DNA from: Cellvibrionales bacterium UBA7375
GTDB taxonomy: Bacteria > Pseudomonadota > Gammaproteobacteria > Pseudomonadales > Porticoccaceae
NCBI GenBank assembly: GCA_002469845.1
Contig: DKNZ01000044.1
Span: forward strand, 1 to 5,332
Reading direction: 5' to 3'
Length of the DNA stretch: 5,332 bases
A model generated the notes under the pieces. That model was not told the DNA's origin. It did no database searches and saw only the letters and a program-made list of their open reading frames with translations. This document shows positions 1 through 5,332 of this stretch, in pieces; within the stretch, counting starts at the first letter, position 1, and every line of letters begins with the position of its first letter. The position numbers and the translations under genes were made by a program.

Positions 1-983
1 ACTTCGTTGGCGCCGTTTTTGGTCTCGCCAGGCCAAAACTCTGTGCACAACAGGGCGGGGTAATCATCACTCTCTTTAAATGCTTCAATAGTGCTTTCTA
101 CTTGTCCCAAGTCCCAATAGGCATGAAATGCGAATCCGGCGTTATCCCAAATACCAGGGAATTCATCCGCCAAGTCATTGGCACCGTTAATGGCTGGTGT
201 ACCACCAAAGAATGACATAAAGGATCCTAAAAGGATCATGGTATCAGGCGCTACTTCACGAATTTTCTCATACATCCGTGCCTGCTTGTTCCAGTCATCA
301 GCGGTCCAATAGGCATTAATACCGCCTACAGGCTCATTGTGCGCTTCATAGATAACATGGGTTTCGTCTTTATATTTCGTGCCATACAAATCCCAAAACG
401 CTAGTACCTTGTCCATACTGTGGATAGCACCATTTTCACCATTATTACCAATGGTAATAATTAGATACATCTTGGCTTCACGCGTTAAGTTTACTAAATG
501 ATCGGCTAGCTCTTCATTGATGCCGACTGGATCTGGATTTTGCTCAGCATCACCCTCAAGATAAACATGCAGTGTATTAAATCCATAGTCGCTTACCATA
601 GACTGCAATGACTCTAACTTTATGTCATTCTTGTTCAATAAATTTAGAGCGTTATAGGGGTCACCGCCGTCTGTGGAGAGACTAACACCACGAAGCAGAG
701 TGCCCATATCAGAGCGAATAACATTGTAACCTAGCGAATCGTCAATATAAGGTCGTGCGCGAACCGTAATATCATCCAGTGATATATCGGCAATCTCACC
801 AAAGGGTATGTAGGTATCTGAGTCCTGATTACTGGTATCTTCTAAACCTTCTGGAACGTCCAGATCTTCATTATCAGTTTCCACACCACAACTGATAGTA
901 AACAATAGTAAAAAGCACAGTGCACAGGTCTTGAAAGGGTTATCAGCACTAAAGGCAGAGTGATTTAGAAAGTTGATTCGCAT
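1..983 (-). CDS. Secreted lipoprotein-like glycoside hydrolase, clan GH-A (probably GH5), C-terminus cut by window edge
   Basis: The frame is open from an ATG at 983 to base 1 (327 codons), so the gene continues outside the window. Residues 1-31 look like a signal peptide: a polar start with Arg2 and Lys18, then a hydrophobic stretch at about 19-30. It ends in FTISC, a lipobox-like site with a non-ideal Thr at -3, so lipidation of Cys32 is likely but not certain. An acidic linker follows (about 35-57). The catalytic domain starts near residue 95 and shows a run of GH5 landmarks: LRGVS (Arg98), YEAHNEP with Glu217 as acid/base, FHAY (His287, Tyr289), and CTEFWPGE with Glu315 as nucleophile. 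The 98-residue spacing of the two glutamates suits a (beta/alpha)8 retaining hydrolase. It should act at the cell surface or in the periplasm on a beta-linked polysaccharide. The substrate (glucan, mannan or other) cannot be told from the sequence. No upstream ATG exists before an in-frame stop at 1035-1037. A weak AGGT Shine-Dalgarno lies at 990-993. Confidence 0.85.
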   Translation of the reverse strand, partial: MRINFLNHSAFSADNPFKTCALCFLLLFTISCGVETDNEDLDVPEGLEDTSNQDSDTYIPFGEIADISLDDITVRARPYIDDSLGYNVIRSDMGTLLRGVSLSTDGGDPYNALNLLNKNDIKLESLQSMVSDYGFNTLHVYLEGDAEQNPDPVGINEELADHLVNLTREAKMYLIITIGNNGENGAIHSMDKVLAFWDLYGTKYKDETHVIYEAHNEPVGGINAYWTADDWNKQARMYEKIREVAPDTMILLGSFMSFFGGTPAINGANDLADEFPGIWDNAGFAFHAYWDLGQVESTIEAFKESDDYPALLCTEFWPGETKNGANE

Positions 984-996
984 TGGAATACCTATT

Positions 997-1033
997 AATT
1001 TTTTATCTGCGATTGCATCGCAATTTTTTATCT
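997..1033 (-). promoter_or_regulatory. Palindrome framed by a 12-base direct repeat in the hydrolase leader (candidate operator)
   Basis: A palindrome with arms TGCGAT and ATCGCA around a 3-base centre occupies 1008-1022. It sits between two exact copies of AATTTTTTATCT at 997-1008 and 1022-1033, a 25-base period. It ends 25 bases before the hydrolase ATG and would overlap the start point of the candidate promoter, a classic place for a repressor site. A role as operator is inference. An RNA hairpin in the 5' leader is the alternative. No regulator gene is present in the window. Confidence 0.4.
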
Positions 1034-1055
1034 TTTAATGCGCATCCATGCCCAA
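1027..1055 (-). promoter_or_regulatory. Weak sigma-70-like promoter candidate for the glycoside hydrolase gene
   Basis: On the minus strand a TTGGGC -35-like hexamer (1055-1050) and a GATAAA -10-like hexamer (1032-1027) are separated by 17 bases. They match the consensus at three and four of six positions. Transcription would start near 1020, inside the palindrome at 1008-1022 and about 37 bases before the ATG at 983. The spacing is right but the hexamers are poor and the region is AT-rich, so this is a guess supported mainly by position. Confidence 0.25.
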
Positions 1056-1100
1056 TTTTTATAAATATCCCTCTTACTTTAACGCTAATCTATAAAATTT

Positions 1101-1116
1101 GACGATAACAATCGTC
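1101..1116. promoter_or_regulatory. Perfect 6+6 inverted repeat (GACGAT-N4-ATCGTC)
   Basis: The perfect arms GACGAT (1101-1106) and ATCGTC (1111-1116) are separated by AACA. The element lies in the intergenic region, 118 bases upstream of the hydrolase ATG and 117 bases beyond the cupin stop codon. It shares the CGAT/ATCG core with the palindrome at 1008-1022, which suggests a second binding site for the same dimeric regulator. It has no T-run of terminator quality on the minus strand, so a protein-binding site is preferred. No experimental motif is recognised. Confidence 0.35.
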
Positions 1117-1218
1117 CTAATAACGTATTCGAACCAATTTTAATCGCCCAAATACAGGTTAAATACTATCAAAGGGTAATAAAAATTAAATAATTCTTTA
1201 ACTGAAGTATTTTGAAAT

Positions 1219-1238
1219 TTATCGCGATAATTTTATCG
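1219..1238. repeat. Overlapping inverted repeats at the 3' end of the cupin gene
   Basis: TTATCGCGATAA (1219-1230) is a perfect 12-base palindrome. It overlaps a second inverted repeat, CGATAA-TT-TTATCG (1225-1238), which includes the cupin TAA stop codon at 1233-1235. Read as minus-strand RNA the second repeat could form a small, A/U-rich hairpin. It lacks a GC-rich stem and a good U-tract, so it would be at best a weak terminator. It carries the same CGAT/ATCG half-sites as the elements at 1008-1022 and 1101-1116. Confidence 0.3.
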
Positions 1239-2246
1239 ATTGATTTTTTTCAGTAATAAAGCTCTTATTTTTCTATTTAAGGATTCATCAATTGGCCCTA
1301 ATGATCCTTTGGCCTGCTCTGGAATATGTCCATGTGAATTTGAATCGGCATCAAAAATATAATAATCAAACATTTGACGCCACACCTGTTTTTGCTCTGC
1401 TGGCAAGTCACGCATACTCATAAGACCATATAATAGGGTGTTGGCAGGCGTGTCCATATAATTTGGAGATTGACGCCACCAATAATTTACCAGAATATTA
1501 AGCGTCTCGAGCCCCTCCACGTGATGCCACCACATACTAGGAATAAATAACCCATCACCAGGCTCTAATACTGTAGTTTGAGCGACTTCAAGTGCCTTTT
1601 GAAAATGGGGGAATTTTTCAAAATCAGGATTTTTAAAATCAACCAAACTAATAGGCTGACCACCAGGTGCCCAATCCAGGGGCCCCGGATATAAATTGGC
1701 GAGCTGATCAGGCGGAAAGAGTGTGAATTTACGACGACCAACAGCCGAACAAGCGATATTATCTGGCAAATCATAATGTGCAGCGATTCTACTTCGGTTG
1801 CCCAACCATATACTAACCAGCGGATTATTGGCATCCAATGCAAGTGAATGCTGTTCTCGAAAGCCAGAAAACCAGCGATCTACAAGGGTAGATGCCATAT
1901 AAAATGTCGGTGGATTTTCGTCTTCAGCGCAATTGTATATTTTTTCTAACAAATCATGAAGATCTGCTTTTACCGACTGGTAATTGAATCCAGAATAATC
2001 TTCATTATAAAAAATTCTTCCGTCTATTTTAGGCTCACCAATAGCCGCGGTAACAGGTAGATTCTGATAAAACCCTTTTAAATAATTTCCAGCTTCTCGT
2101 GGTGACTTAAGGCCCATCTTCACCAGCGGCCAATCAGAAATAAGGCCGCGAATAACTAAGGGTTCAGAAGAGTCATAAACTGCGCTAGGAACCTGCCCGG
2201 ATTGAGAACATTCGACTTCTTTTATAGGCTTATTCGTTGAATTCAT
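1233..2246 (-). CDS. Cupin_8/JmjC-like 2-oxoglutarate- and iron-dependent oxygenase, FIH-like active site
   Basis: This 337-residue soluble protein has no signal peptide, so it should be cytoplasmic. It belongs to the cupin-like family (PF13621), whose best known relative is the asparaginyl hydroxylase FIH. The core strands align by eye with FIH: AHYD supplies the iron ligands His157 and Asp159, WWHH supplies the distal ligand His241, and Lys173 in RRKFTLFPPDQ matches the lysine that holds 2-oxoglutarate. Asn163 and Asn254 (VNYWW) also match FIH positions. The shared stretch continues through LYPGP, FKNPDFEKFPHFQ and EPGDGLFIP. The C-terminal part (about 265-337), with HIPEQAKGSLG, is the helical tail I recall from cupins found near TonB receptors. 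The ATG overlaps the SapC stop codon (ATGA, 2243-2246) and only a weak purine-rich site precedes it, so translation is probably coupled. Oxygenase chemistry is predicted from conserved residues. The substrate, whether a protein side chain or a small molecule, is unknown. Confidence 0.88.
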   Translation of the reverse strand: MNSTNKPIKEVECSQSGQVPSAVYDSSEPLVIRGLISDWPLVKMGLKSPREAGNYLKGFYQNLPVTAAIGEPKIDGRIFYNEDYSGFNYQSVKADLHDLLEKIYNCAEDENPPTFYMASTLVDRWFSGFREQHSLALDANNPLVSIWLGNRSRIAAHYDLPDNIACSAVGRRKFTLFPPDQLANLYPGPLDWAPGGQPISLVDFKNPDFEKFPHFQKALEVAQTTVLEPGDGLFIPSMWWHHVEGLETLNILVNYWWRQSPNYMDTPANTLLYGLMSMRDLPAEQKQVWRQMFDYYIFDADSNSHGHIPEQAKGSLGPIDESLNRKIRALLLKKINR

Positions 2247-2956
2247 AAACGTTTATTTTTCCGCTCTATGAGCGATCTAAAATTAGACATTGAAGCAATC
2301 ATCATATAAGCAGCCTGCATATAACCATTTTTCATTAATTCAGACACTGTTTCAGAGGAAAGTCCATTAAGCGTATCTTCATTAATAGTATAAAAGCCTT
2401 GTAACTGATTTTGCGTGCCATCATTTAATTCAACTTTTAGAGAAAAGCTTTCAATCAAATCATATTTAAGCAATATTTCAACAAACTCTTTGGTTTGCTG
2501 CTGCCCCTGATAAATCGCCTCTAAGATAGAGCTTATTCTTTGCATATAATCTGATGTGCCACCTTGCTCTAAAAATACAGGTTCACCCTCTGTTGAGCTT
2601 ACCCGAGGGCTATCCATATCAATATACACAAGTCGCTGATCTTCTCCACTTGAATTTGTCTGATTTCCAATAAAAAATGGTTGTCGCTCTAACATCAGTG
2701 GGGTGTAGGCTGCATCCCAACTCTCACCCTCTAAAAAGAGATTCTCATTTTCTTCAAAACCAAATAATGCGGCTGTATAGAAATTGCCAGTTTCAGGATC
2801 TTTGCAAAAACAAATAGGGAAGTTTGTCTGGATATCCCTATACTCAAAAGGGAAAGTCACAAGGGAAGGAATATTATCTCCCAAGCTTGCAGATCTTTTG
2901 CTGATTATTCTTAGATCTTTATGATTAATATTATCTAAAAGTACATGACTAGCCAT
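2243..2956 (-). CDS. SapC family protein (PF07277), accessory gene of a TonB-receptor locus
   Basis: This protein of 237 residues has no signal peptide or membrane segment. Family hallmarks are visible: FPICF at 46-50 (the usual yPIvF strand), ENLFLEGESW at 71-80, YTPLMLERQPFF at 84-95, and a C-terminal block with FYTINEDTLNGLS (188-200) and a helical end through NFRSLIE. The name comes from a Campylobacter S-layer locus, but proteins of this type beside TonB receptors have no shown S-layer role and their biochemical function is unknown to me. The ATG at 2956 is chosen because a strong AGGAG site (2966-2962) lies 5 bases upstream. The stop codon overlaps the cupin start by 4 bases, so the two are one transcription and translation unit. 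The receptor gene lies 137 bases upstream, beyond an intrinsic terminator. SapC and a cupin-like protein recur together beside TonB receptors in Caulobacter- and Xanthomonas-type carbohydrate loci, which supports a linked role. Confidence 0.88.
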   Translation of the reverse strand: MASHVLLDNINHKDLRIISKRSASLGDNIPSLVTFPFEYRDIQTNFPICFCKDPETGNFYTAALFGFEENENLFLEGESWDAAYTPLMLERQPFFIGNQTNSSGEDQRLVYIDMDSPRVSSTEGEPVFLEQGGTSDYMQRISSILEAIYQGQQQTKEFVEILLKYDLIESFSLKVELNDGTQNQLQGFYTINEDTLNGLSSETVSELMKNGYMQAAYMMIASMSNFRSLIERKNKRL

Positions 2957-2961
2957 GCCTG

Positions 2962-2967
2962 CTCCTA
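2962..2967 (-). promoter_or_regulatory. Strong ribosome binding site of the SapC gene
   Basis: TAGGAG reads 2967-2962 on the minus strand, 5 bases before the ATG at 2956. It is the best Shine-Dalgarno sequence in the window and fixes the SapC start. The downstream cupin lacks a comparable site, which fits SapC translation driving both genes. Confidence 0.7.
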
Positions 2968-2999
2968 CATTAAATCGGCACTATTTATTTTAGGTCTCT

Positions 3000-3028
3000 A
3001 ATATACCCTTGGATATTAAGAAATGGAA
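3000..3028 (-). promoter_or_regulatory. Very weak promoter candidate for the SapC-cupin pair
   Basis: A TATATT -10-like hexamer (3005-3000) sits 17 bases from a poor -35 (TTCCAT, 3028-3023), just past the terminator that follows the receptor gene. A promoter here would explain how SapC and the cupin are made despite that terminator. The -35 matches consensus poorly, so read-through from the receptor transcript remains equally possible. Confidence 0.2.
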
Positions 3029-3031
3029 TTT

Positions 3032-3072
3032 AATAAAAAAGCTCCTAACTAAAGGTTAAGAGCTTTTTTATT
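3032..3072 (-). terminator. Intrinsic terminator after the TonB-dependent receptor gene
   Basis: Complementary arms at 3072-3055 and 3049-3032 surround a 5-base loop. On the minus strand the stem core GCTCTTAAC/GTTAGGAGC pairs fully with one G-U pair, and a six-T run follows. The matching A-run before the stem means it could also work on the plus strand, but there the same position is a C-A mismatch, so the minus direction is favoured. It begins 22 bases after the receptor stop codon (3094-3096) and separates the receptor from SapC. Confidence 0.8.
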
Positions 3073-3093
3073 CAACTAAATTCATAATGGAAT

Positions 3094-5332
3094 CTAGAAA
3101 CTATATTTTGCACCTAGGTTATAGCGAGCATGACCAACAGAGTATTCTCTCACCTGATACTTGGAACGACCATGAATACGCTGATGTTCTTCGGTTAAGT
3201 TAATACCCTCAATAAATACTGAGAAATTATCACTAAATTCATAACTAGCATTAAGATCAAGCTGAGAATATTCCTCAACAAAGCGAGGATCGCGCGCGGG
3301 AGATTGCAAGTATTTGTCTCGCCAGTTATAAGCTAAACGAATCTGGAACCCATCCTTATCATAAAAGCCAACCAAGTTTGCGGTATCACTCATGCCAGGC
3401 ACAACCCACTGCTCTTCATTAAGATTGATATCATATTTGAGATCACCATCTACAACCGTGTAGTTTGCCTGAAAACCAAAACCTGACTCACCAAAGGTAT
3501 GCTGTGCCATTAATTCAAGGCCCTTCACTTCGGTTTCATCCTGATTAATAGGAATAGTAATATCAAATAGAGCCACTGGATCGCCCTCTAAGCCGGTTTG
3601 AACCGCTATAGGGTCGTCTTCCTCAGGAATTTCCACAGCTTCATTATATTCAGCGCTTGCATAGTTCTCGATATAGTATTCATTTAAATCACCATTATCG
3701 ATATCAAATCGCGGATCGCCACCCGTTAGCTCATCTACTGCATTTAAATATAATTCACCGTTATAGGGTGAATAAAGATCTGGGAACAAAGGCTGGTTTC
3801 TAAAAGTTCTACTAATAATAAAGTTATCGACTTGTTTTTCCCAATAGCCAGCAGATATATAACTTGCGTCATCATAATACCACTCCAATGAGAGATCCAA
3901 ATTCTTCGCCTCCATTGGCAGTAGCTGCGGATTACCTCTTCGGCCGCCACCACTTTCTTTACCGACATAATCGATAAGTAATGCGCCCTTAAGGTCGTTG
4001 TAGGCCGGACGTGTCACCGTCAAACTATAAGAAGCACGCAATATAACATCATCCATAATTTCCATATCAAAATCGAGGCTTGGCAAAAACATACTGTATG
4101 AACCATCTCTTTCTGAGAAATCATTTACAACATTTCCAGTTTCTGGGTCTCTTTTATCAATGAGAGTAAATTTATCATCAAAAATACTCCACTCAATTCG
4201 ATCAGGCATAGGAACAAGAGCCTCAGAATGGACTTCTGTATGCTCATAGCGTACGCCAAAGAACAAATTTACGGGACTATCGCTTAAGTAACCAACCCAA
4301 TGGGTTTGTAAATAAATAGAATCTGAAGTTTCAGTGGTTACTTCATCTAAGTCAAAATTATAAGATGGGCAGAAACCGGTTAGGCAGGGGCCGCTATCGC
4401 CGTCAACATCGCCATGAGTTCCTCCCTGAAGAAGCCGCTCACTGGTATCGATAAGCGTCTGGAAATCCCAAGTAAAAAATTCTGTTACCTGACGAGGATC
4501 ACCACTACCCTCGAGCGTGTCATAGACACCCGCTATAGATTCGACTGTTAGCAAATCAGCAATATCACCAGGATCTCCCACACCGCTCCATTTGTCTCGA
4601 GAAATACCTTTAGTTTGACCTCTATTAGTCACCTCAACGCGACCAATACCAAAATCTATACTGTGACCCTGGTCAAATACATATTCACCATCAAATTGAA
4701 GCTGCTGCACTTCCATAAGGTTATTAAAACTACCAAAAGAACTACCCGAAACTTGCATATCCTGAATATCGATCTCGTCTTCTCTTGTTATTTGGTTGTA
4801 GGAATTTCGCTCACCCAATTGTACCTCTAAAACAGGCAGCCCATTTTCAGTAAAATAACCCGTGGTAGTAATGCGATTAAGCGCCGCAACTGCTACAGAC
4901 CCACTTGAACCATGCTTACTATTAGGGCGCGCTTCACCGGTTGAATCGTGATAATCAAGATTTAACGTAAGGTTGTCATTAACCAACCACTCCAAATTAA
5001 AGCCTGCTGATTTATTTTCATCAACAGTTGCGTAAAGGCCAACACCCTGAAGATTATCCTGAGCACAGCCTACTTGACGGTACATGGTTGGCGACCAAAT
5101 ATTGCCCTCTTGAATCCACTCACTCTCACGCGTGCTACAACCGGGATCAAACCAAGCAGATAAATCTTGGTGCTGAGTATTCATTTGGTTTTTAGCGTAA
5201 GTGTAATCTATGGTCCCTGTAATATTTTCTACCGGTCTCCACTGTAAAGTCAGCTGTCCATTGACACGCTCACGGCGAAAATCATCGAGGTTGTATTGAA
5301 TATTAGTTGGAATGGCGTAAATACCATCAGAA
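3094..5332 (-). CDS. TonB-dependent outer-membrane receptor, Xanthomonas/Caulobacter type, N-terminus beyond window
   Basis: The C-terminal 745 residues of a large beta-barrel receptor are present. The frame is open from 5331, and the 49 codons before the Met at 5184 read as barrel strand (RRERVNGQLTLQWRP, then IDYTYAKNQ). That Met is therefore internal, and the signal peptide, TonB box and plug lie outside the window. Typical barrel signatures, counted from the first full codon, are LRASYSLTVTRPAYNDL near 431-447, GNPQLLPMEAKNLDLSLEWYY near 467-486, VDNFI near 501-505, the late strand VKGLELMAQHTFG near 602-614, and a terminal YSF whose last Phe is the outer-membrane assembly signal. This pattern fits the TonB-Xanth-Caul subfamily (TIGR01782), many members of which import oligosaccharides using TonB-ExbBD energy. 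The neighbouring hydrolase supports a sugar ligand, but the actual ligand cannot be read. Four cysteines, including a CLTGFC pair at 316-321, lie in probable extracellular loops. A terminator follows 22 bases after the stop codon. Confidence 0.93.
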   Translation of the reverse strand, partial: SDGIYAIPTNIQYNLDDFRRERVNGQLTLQWRPVENITGTIDYTYAKNQMNTQHQDLSAWFDPGCSTRESEWIQEGNIWSPTMYRQVGCAQDNLQGVGLYATVDENKSAGFNLEWLVNDNLTLNLDYHDSTGEARPNSKHGSSGSVAVAALNRITTTGYFTENGLPVLEVQLGERNSYNQITREDEIDIQDMQVSGSSFGSFNNLMEVQQLQFDGEYVFDQGHSIDFGIGRVEVTNRGQTKGISRDKWSGVGDPGDIADLLTVESIAGVYDTLEGSGDPRQVTEFFTWDFQTLIDTSERLLQGGTHGDVDGDSGPCLTGFCPSYNFDLDEVTTETSDSIYLQTHWVGYLSDSPVNLFFGVRYEHTEVHSEALVPMPDRIEWSIFDDKFTLIDKRDPETGNVVNDFSERDGSYSMFLPSLDFDMEIMDDVILRASYSLTVTRPAYNDLKGALLIDYVGKESGGGRRGNPQLLPMEAKNLDLSLEWYYDDASYISAGYWEKQVDNFIISRTFRNQPLFPDLYSPYNGELYLNAVDELTGGDPRFDIDNGDLNEYYIENYASAEYNEAVEIPEEDDPIAVQTGLEGDPVALFDITIPINQDETEVKGLELMAQHTFGESGFGFQANYTVVDGDLKYDINLNEEQWVVPGMSDTANLVGFYDKDGFQIRLAYNWRDKYLQSPARDPRFVEEYSQLDLNASYEFSDNFSVFIEGINLTEEHQRIHGRSKYQVREYSVGHARYNLGAKYSF

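Noticed and set aside
1004..1030. Plus-strand intrinsic terminator made from the palindrome at 1008-1022 and the T-run after it
   Set aside because: It has hairpin-plus-T shape only on the plus strand, where no gene precedes it. On the minus strand it lies before the hydrolase and lacks a T-run, so an operator or leader element is more likely.
1158..1202. Inverted repeat GTTAAA...TTTAAC with a long spacer
   Set aside because: The arms are six bases and AT-rich in an AT-rich gap, with a 33-base spacer, so chance is a sufficient explanation.
1565..1843. 92-codon minus-strand open frame inside the cupin gene
   Set aside because: It lies wholly within the well supported cupin frame, has no recognisable domain and its translation looks like an out-of-frame shadow.
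2243..2956. S-layer secretion function suggested by the SapC name
   Set aside because: The name is historical. There is no signal peptide or S-layer repeat here, and the context is a TonB-receptor locus.
3744..3968. 74-codon minus-strand open frame inside the receptor gene
   Set aside because: It overlaps conserved barrel sequence in the true frame and has no supporting motif or ribosome binding site.
4615..4830. 71-codon plus-strand open frame antisense to the receptor
   Set aside because: It is antisense to conserved coding sequence and no other gene uses the plus strand. Its Thr/Ile/Leu-rich translation resembles no family.
3094..5184. Reading the receptor as a complete gene starting at the Met encoded at 5184
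   Set aside because: The same frame stays open to the window edge and encodes typical barrel sequence upstream of that Met. A gene starting there would also lack signal peptide, plug and TonB box.

Overview
All recognisable genes in this window lie on the minus strand. They look like a fragment of a carbohydrate-acquisition locus (a TonB-dependent polysaccharide utilisation locus) from a Gram-negative, AT-leaning bacterium. The best guess is a marine-type gammaproteobacterium of the Cellvibrionales/Alteromonadales kind. The evidence is a large outer-membrane TonB-dependent receptor of the Xanthomonas/Caulobacter type, a lipoprotein-like secreted glycoside hydrolase, and the SapC and cupin-like accessory genes that recur beside such receptors in Proteobacteria. 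Taxonomy is inferred from gene content and composition only.

In transcription order (right to left): (1) 5332-3094, the C-terminal 745 residues of a TonB-dependent receptor whose start lies beyond the window; (2) 3072-3032, a strong intrinsic terminator; (3) 2956-2243, a SapC-family protein with a good ribosome binding site; (4) 2246-1233, a Cupin_8/JmjC-like protein overlapping the SapC gene by 4 bases (ATGA), with an active-site layout closely matching the asparaginyl hydroxylase FIH; (5) 1232-984, an AT-rich intergenic region with several CGAT...ATCG palindromes and a 12-base direct repeat; (6) 983 to beyond base 1, a clan GH-A, probably GH5, hydrolase with a signal peptide and both catalytic glutamates, truncated at its C-terminus by the window edge.

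Working model (inference): the surface or periplasmic hydrolase cleaves a polysaccharide and the receptor imports the oligosaccharides. The translationally coupled SapC/cupin pair is a cytoplasmic accessory module of unknown mechanism. A tryptophan-halogenase-like flavoprotein (PF04820) often accompanies that pair elsewhere, but none is encoded here. The most interesting points are the intact FIH-like 2-oxoglutarate/iron site next to a sugar-type receptor, the terminator that separates the receptor from the SapC/cupin pair, and the palindrome cluster upstream of the hydrolase. No RNA genes, mobile elements or CRISPR arrays were seen.
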